Program-made: the position numbers and the translations under genes
The notes under the pieces: model-generated
What the model was told of the DNA's origin: nothing
Seen by the model: the letters and a program-made list of their open reading frames with translations, nothing else
The model's database searches: none
Shown: piece by piece, positions 27,715-33,430 of the stretch
How positions within the stretch are numbered: the stretch's first letter is position 1
Layout: each line of letters starts with the position of its first letter
DNA from: a virus
IMG/VR virus record: IMGVR_UViG_3300037587_000423
Coordinates: 1 to 33,430 of that record
DNA length: 33,430 nucleotides
Reading direction: 5' to 3' (one strand)

Positions 27715-30431
27715 TATAAAATCCCATCCTTTTCATAAATTCGTTCATCATATTGAGATAATTCTATTGTAACACGACCGTCTGCGCCGGGCTTTTTGGT
27801 GATAACAGTCCAGTCGGACGCATTCACATCATCAAGAACACCGAGAAGGTACCGGCTGCCGGCCTGTATTGTTGATCCGTCTGCAACTATGCCCGACCCT
27901 GCGAAAGTGGCCGTGAATTGCTTTTGTCCAGTTACTGTGGCTGCTACGGGCCCGAGCACGGCGCCCTGAGAGTCGGTTATTACCGCGAAAATGGTTCCCG
28001 CTGCCAGCTCGTCAAGGCGCTCGCTTGTATCGAATGTGGTGCCGTTGATCGCTCTGATCTCGCCCTCACTTATATCGCCATCGAAGATGTCGACCCATCC
28101 AACCCGGTCGCCTATATCAACCAGCATGCCATCAGATAGAACTTTGTCAGAAACAGTTCGGCGCTGCCTGAGTATTTTCCTCACTTCCAGGTTTGCCCTG
28201 TCGGTTGCCTGCAAGACCGTCCTGCACCCGGCTAGGTCAATTTTATGCGGCCTGGCGCCTATGGACCCCTCAACTATGGTTTCCCCAACAGAGTCAATCT
28301 TGCGCTTAATCTCGGCCCTTTTGCCGGTCACTGGATCAGTGTACCGGAGAGCGACGCTGTCAAAATCTTTCGGGCGTTGCAGCTTGTAGTTCTGTTTCTG
28401 ATTGTCGCCGCTGGCGATGTTCCGCCGGTTAAACAGCGCGCTCCTAGCTGTCTTTGTCTCATCCCTAAAGAATCTCCACACCTGCCCATCACGATACACG
28501 CCGACCCTGGCCGCGTTGCATATGGTCTGCACTCTCGACCCCAGGCTGATGTCCTTGTCATCGAAGGAATAATCAAACCGCCCAAGCTCCTGATCTGATA
28601 GCCCGTCTTGAATTTCATACAGAGTAGCGAGGTCGATTTCATCAAGAGGCCGGCCGGCAGATACGTGAAGCGAATACAGGACAGCATCAGCGAATTTCCG
28701 CGTATCCGTCAGTGTTGGATTAAACCCACCACCAGCCGTCCAGGTAGGTAATTTCCTTGTGCAATCGATGTTTATTTTTCGTTGAGATGAGCTGATAGCG
28801 AAGCTCGTCGCGACAGTGTTAACGTCAACAGTAGTGATGTCACCGAACCCGGCGCCGGAATACGAAGCGACCGCAACAGCATCCTCCCACTTAACCTGGT
28901 CCAGCGCTGATCCTGCGAATTTATTCGTGGTACGCCTGGCTCTGACCCTATAAAACCCGCCCGAAACTGGAACTGTGAATTTCTCCGTCTTGAATTGCGC
29001 GTCAAAGGTTCCGCCTGTAAATGAATAGTTTTCCGTATCGATAATACCCGTCGGGGTGCCACCTGAGTCTGTCTCTTGGATGTCAGCCTCGATATTGACT
29101 GTGATCACGTTTCCGTTCTGGTCGCGTATTCCTCGCGGCATCTGGAAATGGAACCACACTTGCTCTGCAGTGTCGGCCAGCTGGAACCATCCCACGTTTG
29201 CGTCAGGATCCTGCCCGAATCTGACCATCGTCGCAGACGCGTCATCTTCATCAATGACAGTTTCAGTGACAGTGAACCGAATCGCGCTTAAAGGAGTGCC
29301 GTCTATGGTCGGCAGGAACGTGTCCGGGCCATGAGTGAGAACATTAAAATCACCGTTGTTTGATGCCGTGTCAGCAATGGTGAATTTATTCAGGGAATCA
29401 ATGCTCAGGTTTTCCTCAACATTCAGGTCGAACGAATACACGACCATTGGCGCCGTTGTCACCCTGGTAAATGTCGCTGTCACCGGCCCCTCTGTAGTCA
29501 CTCCGCTGGTCACATCAAGTTGCACCTGGCCCGCGTTGTCGGTGATCGATGCGATAGTGAACGTAGCGTTGTTGCTGACCGTTCCAGTGACCACCAGCTG
29601 ATCACCTGGCGACAGATCCAGGTTATAGGCAAAAGCGTTGTCCGGTATGTCAATCAGATTTGTTGATGTGAACTGAACATTGGCCGGGCTGGCAGCGTCG
29701 AGCTTGTCTTTGAATACAAGCCTCCCGACGCTTGAAACTGTAGGGTCATCAGGCGCGAGCAGCTCCTGTCCGTTGATGTCGTTTGTCTCTCTGCCAATCT
29801 GAAGGTCTGGCGGAATGTCGCCAGGGTCGCGAACGGTAGCCGATGAGCCAGGGATTCCAGAAAGAAGAGATTTGCCGCTCTTGATTTCGTTTATCAGGAA
29901 CTCACCAACGCCAAGGCCGAAAACTTCGCGCACCTGTTTTGTGTTGGCAACGTATTCGAACAGTGATGGCTGCAACAGATCAGGGAATGAAATTATCCTC
30001 CCGAATATTTCAGGCATTGCCTGGTAAGGCCGGGCGATGTTTGTCTGTCCGCTTAGAGAGTTGTTTGGGCTGTCTTTCCCTGTCTGCCCCTGAGAGTTTG
30101 GGATTGATGGCGTAGGGATCAAAATCACAGTGGCGACAGCGATAACAGCTATGGCAATCAGGGCAATGGTGAGGGGGTCAAATCCGCTTGGCCGGTGAAC
30201 GATGTGAAGAACATCACCATCTTCAAGGATTCTGCTGCAATCCTGCTGAGAAATCACCGTTGATTCATGGACGCTGCCAAGATGCAGATCAGTCTCTATC
30301 CCGTGGAACGGCAGCTCCGCCTCGCTCTTTTTGGGATAGCCTCTTTCTAGATGGCTGATTATTGGATGCCCGGAATCAACCGGGATAATCTGCTTATCCG
30401 TTGGGGTGTGGATTACAATCGTTGCCGACAT
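27714..30431 (-). CDS. Tail tip / host-specificity protein, lambda J-like (about 905 aa)
   Basis: The start chosen is the ATG at 30431 (MSATIVIHTPTDKQIIPVD); longer in-frame extensions lie inside the NlpC gene. After a short N-terminal fold there is a hydrophobic stretch (LTIALIAIAVIAVATVILIP, about 87-106), then PEIFGRIISFPDL, FGLGVGEFLINEIKSG and LIDIPDNAF. The C-terminal half includes REVRKILRQRRT-like and WTVITKKPGADGRVTIELSQ segments typical of J-like central tail proteins. It forms the tail-tip hub to which the fibre (next gene) attaches. The gene order NlpC-J-fibre supports the call. The exact start is uncertain because its ribosome binding site is weak. Confidence 0.8.
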   Translation of the reverse strand: MSATIVIHTPTDKQIIPVDSGHPIISHLERGYPKKSEAELPFHGIETDLHLGSVHESTVISQQDCSRILEDGDVLHIVHRPSGFDPLTIALIAIAVIAVATVILIPTPSIPNSQGQTGKDSPNNSLSGQTNIARPYQAMPEIFGRIISFPDLLQPSLFEYVANTKQVREVFGLGVGEFLINEIKSGKSLLSGIPGSSATVRDPGDIPPDLQIGRETNDINGQELLAPDDPTVSSVGRLVFKDKLDAASPANVQFTSTNLIDIPDNAFAYNLDLSPGDQLVVTGTVSNNATFTIASITDNAGQVQLDVTSGVTTEGPVTATFTRVTTAPMVVYSFDLNVEENLSIDSLNKFTIADTASNNGDFNVLTHGPDTFLPTIDGTPLSAIRFTVTETVIDEDDASATMVRFGQDPDANVGWFQLADTAEQVWFHFQMPRGIRDQNGNVITVNIEADIQETDSGGTPTGIIDTENYSFTGGTFDAQFKTEKFTVPVSGGFYRVRARRTTNKFAGSALDQVKWEDAVAVASYSGAGFGDITTVDVNTVATSFAISSSQRKINIDCTRKLPTWTAGGGFNPTLTDTRKFADAVLYSLHVSAGRPLDEIDLATLYEIQDGLSDQELGRFDYSFDDKDISLGSRVQTICNAARVGVYRDGQVWRFFRDETKTARSALFNRRNIASGDNQKQNYKLQRPKDFDSVALRYTDPVTGKRAEIKRKIDSVGETIVEGSIGARPHKIDLAGCRTVLQATDRANLEVRKILRQRRTVSDKVLSDGMLVDIGDRVGWVDIFDGDISEGEIRAINGTTFDTSERLDELAAGTIFAVITDSQGAVLGPVAATVTGQKQFTATFAGSGIVADGSTIQAGSRYLLGVLDDVNASDWTVITKKPGADGRVTIELSQYDERIYEKDGIL

Positions 30432-31338
30432 ATCGCCAATATTCCAAACGTGAATAGAGTTTTTCAAGCGTGCGGATACTATGATAACCCACGCTTCCCG
30501 GCTTGTCGTCTGACCCCAGACAATGCAGGCATCGACCGCCAGTAATAACCCCGACATGGGCCGGTATATCGCCATGGAATGCCGCGAAAACGAGCCCGTC
30601 CGATGGCCCCGGCTCTTTCCTCCACCAGCCTGATTCGGCCTGCTGGAAAAACCCGTCTGCTATCGGTGTGGACCCGTCAGAGTAGCCCCGGACTATCGGG
30701 ATCTGTATGTCATGTACCAAGTGGAAATATAGCGTAACTACAGACCAGCAATCCATGCCGTCAAATGTAGCACCTCTGTTTACCCAAGGGACGCCAACAG
30801 ACATATTTACAAATTCAGAAGGGGTCAGCGTCGAGTTTAAAACAGAGAACATGCCAAATATTCTTGCGGCGCTAACATCGTAAGCCTTAGACGCATCTAA
30901 TTTTGTAGAGAACAGCCCTATATGAATCAGCTTGTTTTTGTGCCTTATTTGAGAAGACCACTTGTTGCCTTGAGCGTAAACGCCCTTGTATCCGCTTTTA
31001 TTTTTACGCCGGTTTGCCCTGCAGTTTGCTATGTTTTTCGAATGATCGCAGGCTCTTAGGTTTTCGGCCCTATTATTCATGGTGTCTCCGTCAGCGTGGT
31101 CTATGTTTTCAGGAATACATCCGTTGTATATATAATACGCCAGCCTGTGAGCATAGACGCCTTTGCGCTTAAAGCCGATTCTTATGTACTGCATTCCGAC
31201 AGAATTGATTTTTATACCGCCGGCACGACTCCCTTTCTTGAATGGGCCTCTGTCCACTTTCCAGTAAGGGACTCCATCACAGAATTCAACCATTGTAGAC
31301 AGTTCAGGGATAAATCGATCATTAGATCGTGGAACCAT
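30394..31338 (-). CDS. HNH endonuclease fused in frame to an NlpC/P60 tail peptidase
   Basis: 314 residues. Residues 1-168 are a whole phage HNH/AP2-like endonuclease: VYAHRLAYYIYNGCIPENID, HADGDTMNNRAENLR (H81, N88/N89, N93), SGYKGVYAQGNKWSSQIR and an ending AARIFGMFSVLN that in free-standing relatives is followed by a stop. From about 175 (FVNMSVGVPWVNRG) a complete NlpC/P60 peptidase begins, with Cys197 (GMDCWS), His261 (PAHVGVI) and His272. Such peptidases (lambda K-like) cut peptidoglycan during tail-tip assembly or entry. No ribosome binding site precedes an internal start at 179, so a true fusion is likely. CAGGAGG precedes the ATG at 31338. Confidence 0.85.
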   Translation of the reverse strand: MVPRSNDRFIPELSTMVEFCDGVPYWKVDRGPFKKGSRAGGIKINSVGMQYIRIGFKRKGVYAHRLAYYIYNGCIPENIDHADGDTMNNRAENLRACDHSKNIANCRANRRKNKSGYKGVYAQGNKWSSQIRHKNKLIHIGLFSTKLDASKAYDVSAARIFGMFSVLNSTLTPSEFVNMSVGVPWVNRGATFDGMDCWSVVTLYFHLVHDIQIPIVRGYSDGSTPIADGFFQQAESGWWRKEPGPSDGLVFAAFHGDIPAHVGVITGGRCLHCLGSDDKPGSVGYHSIRTLEKLYSRLEYWRYVGNDCNPHPNG

Positions 31339-31359
31339 GGGGAAGCCTCCTGTGGAATT

Positions 31360-31365
31360 ATTATA
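31360..31365 (-). promoter_or_regulatory. -10-like TATAAT upstream of the HNH-NlpC fusion
   Basis: The minus strand reads GGGTATAATAAT about 25 bases before the ribosome binding site. No good -35 was found. Like the first HNH gene, this one may bring its own promoter. Confidence 0.35.
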
Positions 31366-31383
31366 CCCATGATACCCCGATAG

Positions 31384-31899
31384 TCATAGCGCCTCCAGCC
31401 CAGGGAAATCCTCGAAAGTATAGACCCTGCTGATATCCTGGTTGGTTGGGTTGTCATCCTCTGCCGTTATGCCGGCACTGTTGCCGTTGAGAATAACGGA
31501 TCCTCCAAACAGCTTGTATTTCTTGACCGGCTCAGTCAGATCGTCGCTCAGATAATACCTGTAAATCACCTCGACAGAGCTCATAAAGCCGAAGTCACGA
31601 ATCAATTTCAGGTTGTCTTTGACATCGCTGCCAACCCGACCGAGCTGGATTGTGATAACCGCTTCAGGCGTGTCAGTCTGCGCCGGGTCTACCACATCGA
31701 AATCGAGCGCTGAAAACAGCACTGTTTGCCCAGCGTCCCGGTCTGCTCCTGATTCGATTCCAAGACTTTTATCAGTGAAGTCTTTGACGAAACGGAGAGT
31801 ACCAATCTGCTCATGCCATATCTCGACAGTCTGGAATCTGATGGTGGCGATCGGCTTCTTATTGAAGAAGTTCTGAATCCTGACGTTTACTTCAGCCAT
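31384..31899 (-). CDS. Tail assembly protein, probably DUF1833-like (171 aa)
   Basis: The product has a predominantly beta pattern with RFVKDFTDKSLGIES, VLFSALDFDVVDPAQTDTPE, VITIQLGRVGSDV and YRYYLSDDLTEPVKKYKLFG. The position between two minor tail proteins and the NlpC peptidase corresponds to the tail-tip accessory proteins (lambda L/M position) and fits DUF1833. The family call is tentative. The ATG overlaps the stop of a 37-residue gene (TAATG). Confidence 0.65.
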   Translation of the reverse strand: MAEVNVRIQNFFNKKPIATIRFQTVEIWHEQIGTLRFVKDFTDKSLGIESGADRDAGQTVLFSALDFDVVDPAQTDTPEAVITIQLGRVGSDVKDNLKLIRDFGFMSSVEVIYRYYLSDDLTEPVKKYKLFGGSVILNGNSAGITAEDDNPTNQDISRVYTFEDFPGLEAL

Positions 31900-32012
31900 T
31901 ACGCCCCCGGCATTTCATTGTTAATGGCATGATCTAGCGCAGTCGCGTCGCCCCATGTCTCAGGAAGGCTGTGAATCATTGCATCCAGCATCATCATCTC
32001 AGCAGGCGTCAT
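31899..32012 (-). CDS. Very small protein (37 aa) in the tail operon
   Basis: ATG(32012) overlaps the TGA of the upstream gene and the TAA overlaps the next ATG, so it is tightly coupled on both sides. The product (MTPAEMMMLDAMIHSLPETW at the start) is Met-rich and acidic. Unrecognised; the compact position argues that it is real. Confidence 0.55.
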   Translation of the reverse strand: MTPAEMMMLDAMIHSLPETWGDATALDHAINNEMPGA

Positions 32013-32491
32013 ACAGGCATCGACTCGTTAATCATGATGTCCAAGAAATTAAGCTGAGACAGGTCGTTCTCGAACTCTTCCCAATAGCCTAGAACAAATT
32101 CAGGATCTGGCTGAGTGGTGAACTCACGAATCACAACCCTGGCGCTGTAGGTGGATATTCCTCCGACCTGAGACACCAGCTGCGGAACCCCGTCAGAAGT
32201 GAAGCGGGCATCCTCTTCGACATCGCCCCATTCAGCTTCAAACGGAAAGTTGAATTCTGCCAGGCCCTTGTCTGCGTTAAGCGGGTCGCGGAACCATGAG
32301 AAGAACACAAGCGCTTCAATGCGATTGAACCGGAGCTGGAAATCATAGAATATCGGCTCATCATCAGTGAAGCGCTCAACAAACGGCGGGCCGGCAGCCG
32401 GGTCCGCTTGCCTGAATGCGGACCCGATAGAACGGCTCTTGCCTTGCTGGATCGCGTTCCTAAGACTTGTCGGCCAGTTTACAGTTGCCAT
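32009..32491 (-). CDS. Minor tail protein (160 aa)
   Basis: Starts MATVNWPTSLRNAIQQGKSR and has FTDDEPIFYDFQLRFNRIEA, LVFFSWFRDPLNADKGLAEF and ARFTSDGVPQLVSQVGG, a pattern of proteins directly downstream of the tape measure that shape the distal tail. The exact family is not certain. The ATG overlaps the tape-measure stop (TAATG). Confidence 0.65.
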   Translation of the reverse strand: MATVNWPTSLRNAIQQGKSRSIGSAFRQADPAAGPPFVERFTDDEPIFYDFQLRFNRIEALVFFSWFRDPLNADKGLAEFNFPFEAEWGDVEEDARFTSDGVPQLVSQVGGISTYSARVVIREFTTQPDPEFVLGYWEEFENDLSQLNFLDIMINESMPV

Positions 32492-33430
32492 TACTGGGTT
32501 TTCCTCGTCACGCTTGTCGATTCGGTAAGCGCCCTGGTGATAGGCCCGTTGCCTGTCCTGATGTCGCTCACGATGGCGTTAATTGTAACCTCTGATCCTT
32601 CCTGGCGCACTCCTCGAACCTCAAACCCGGCGCCCGGCATTTCGTTCTGGACGTTGAAGTTGATATTAATGCTAGGCGCTCCGCCGCCCCGCATGTCCTT
32701 GTTGCTTGTTACATCGCCTCGGGCGCCGGGGATTAGGAACTGCCGGTTTCCCTGCGTGAGAATTTCAGGCCTTCCATCCTCTGCAACAGGGAATGCGCGC
32801 CCAGGGCCTACTGGGCCTCCGTTAAGTCTTCCCCCGCCGAGGGCGAGACCTTGCGAAAGCGCAACTGTTGATGCGATGCCTGCCGCCGCTGGCGCAGCGT
32901 TAGCGCCAAAGCTTGCCAATGATGCAAGAGCAGCTGCCGGAGCCCATGCAGCAGCAGACACCGCCCCAGCCCCTATGGATGCAGCTGTTGCCGCAGTCAC
33001 CCCAGCGGTTCCGATCGCTTGGTTTAACAGCATCTGAACCCCGACCTTTATCAGCGACCCGATCAGGTCAGCCAGGAACGACTGAGCAACCCCCTTGATT
33101 GTCTGGCCCAGGTCTTCACCCTGCACTATGGCCTGCCCAAGCGTATCGCCGATGCTGTCGCCTACGTCCAGCATGGCGCCGGTCCAGCTAGACCGCAGCT
33201 CTTCCGCTGGCCTTGAGGCTGCTTCTGACAATTCGACCAGCCGAGCCGCAGTCTGAGCGCTTACATTTAGCTGCTCAGCAATGAAGGCCTCGTTTGCTGT
33301 CCGCCTAATGCCTGCAAGCTGATCTTGCTTGCTCTGCTCAAGCTTAATTTCTTTATCGTTTAACGCCTGCTGCTGGCTAACAAAAAACTCAGCGTTTCTT
33401 GTTGCAAGCTCGCGCTGCAGGTCGCTGCCT
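32491..33430 (-). CDS. Tail tape measure protein, C-terminal part (N-terminus outside window)
   Basis: The frame is open from the stop at 32491 to the right window edge (313 codons); a TTG at 33231 is not a start because the frame continues upstream as a Gln/Glu-rich coiled coil (for example QLAGIRRTANEAFIAEQLN). Visible parts are LRSSWTGAMLDVGDSIGDTL, then LGQTIKGVAQSFLADLIGSL, an Ala/Gly-rich hydrophobic stretch of about 50 residues, GPGRAFPVAEDGRPEILTQG and INFNVQNEMPGAGFEVRGV. This is the typical C-terminus of siphophage tape measures, which set tail length and help DNA entry. It fixes the tail morphology as long and non-contractile or similar. Confidence 0.85.
   Translation of the reverse strand, partial: GSDLQRELATRNAEFFVSQQQALNDKEIKLEQSKQDQLAGIRRTANEAFIAEQLNVSAQTAARLVELSEAASRPAEELRSSWTGAMLDVGDSIGDTLGQAIVQGEDLGQTIKGVAQSFLADLIGSLIKVGVQMLLNQAIGTAGVTAATAASIGAGAVSAAAWAPAAALASLASFGANAAPAAAGIASTVALSQGLALGGGRLNGGPVGPGRAFPVAEDGRPEILTQGNRQFLIPGARGDVTSNKDMRGGGAPSININFNVQNEMPGAGFEVRGVRQEGSEVTINAIVSDIRTGNGPITRALTESTSVTRKTQ

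Noticed and set aside
32408-33037. 209-codon frame antisense to the tape measure and minor tail genes
   Set aside because: Pro/Ala/Ser low-complexity product, complement of the Ala/Gly-rich tape-measure stretch.
1-33430. Integrase, excisionase, immunity repressor, CRISPR array, tRNA genes
   Set aside because: Looked for and not seen. The absence does not prove a virulent lifestyle because part of the genome lies outside the window.

Overview
The window is most of the genome of a tailed double-stranded DNA phage, or a prophage of that type, probably infecting a Gram-negative and likely gammaproteobacterial host. The host call is inference from family resemblance, strong GGAG-type ribosome binding sites and an SSB with a DDDIPF tip. 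No integrase, C1-like repressor, tRNA gene, rRNA gene or CRISPR array was seen. The map looks circularly permuted. Head genes run leftwards off the left edge, and tail genes run leftwards in from the right edge, so the missing capsid, connector and tail-tube genes should lie across the junction.

Layout: (i) 1-3.8 kb, minus strand: a DUF2213 prohead protease/scaffold (partial), a block of small genes with duplications, and a DUF5675 lysis-type protein. (ii) 3.8-10.2 kb, minus: a MuF-type minor head protein interrupted by an intein, a DUF1073 portal and the large terminase, with HNH endonuclease genes on both sides of the terminase. (iii) 10.3-15.3 kb, minus: SSB, more than ten tightly packed small genes including a Tad2-like (DUF2829) anti-Thoeris protein, and the small terminase. 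(iv) 15.3-15.94 kb: a divergent intergenic region with GCGGCAA/TTGCCGC repeats, a DnaA-box-like site and outward promoters, which is a candidate replication origin or control region. (v) 15.9-25.1 kb, plus: early replication and recombination genes (DUF3987 primase/helicase-like, coiled-coil protein, holin-like protein, SF2 helicase, VRR-NUC, RecT, YqaJ exonuclease). (vi) 25.2-33.4 kb, minus: tail fibre with an S74 chaperone, tail-tip J-like protein, NlpC/P60 protease fused to an HNH endonuclease, minor tail proteins and the C-terminus of the tape measure.

The most striking object is at 3887-4840. A complete cis-intein in the minor head protein is read on the minus strand, while a 282-residue Vsr/PD-(D/E)XK-like homing endonuclease gene is read in exact codon-on-codon antisense register across nearly all of it (3947-4795). 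The intein therefore appears to carry its mobility enzyme on its opposite strand. Together with three HNH genes, this gives four homing-type nucleases, all in or beside essential late genes.

A second recurring theme is promoter placement. TTGA-containing -35 boxes with a 16-base spacer sit on the TGA stop codon of the preceding gene at four places, each ahead of a small accessory gene, as if small genes were added as promoter-gene units.
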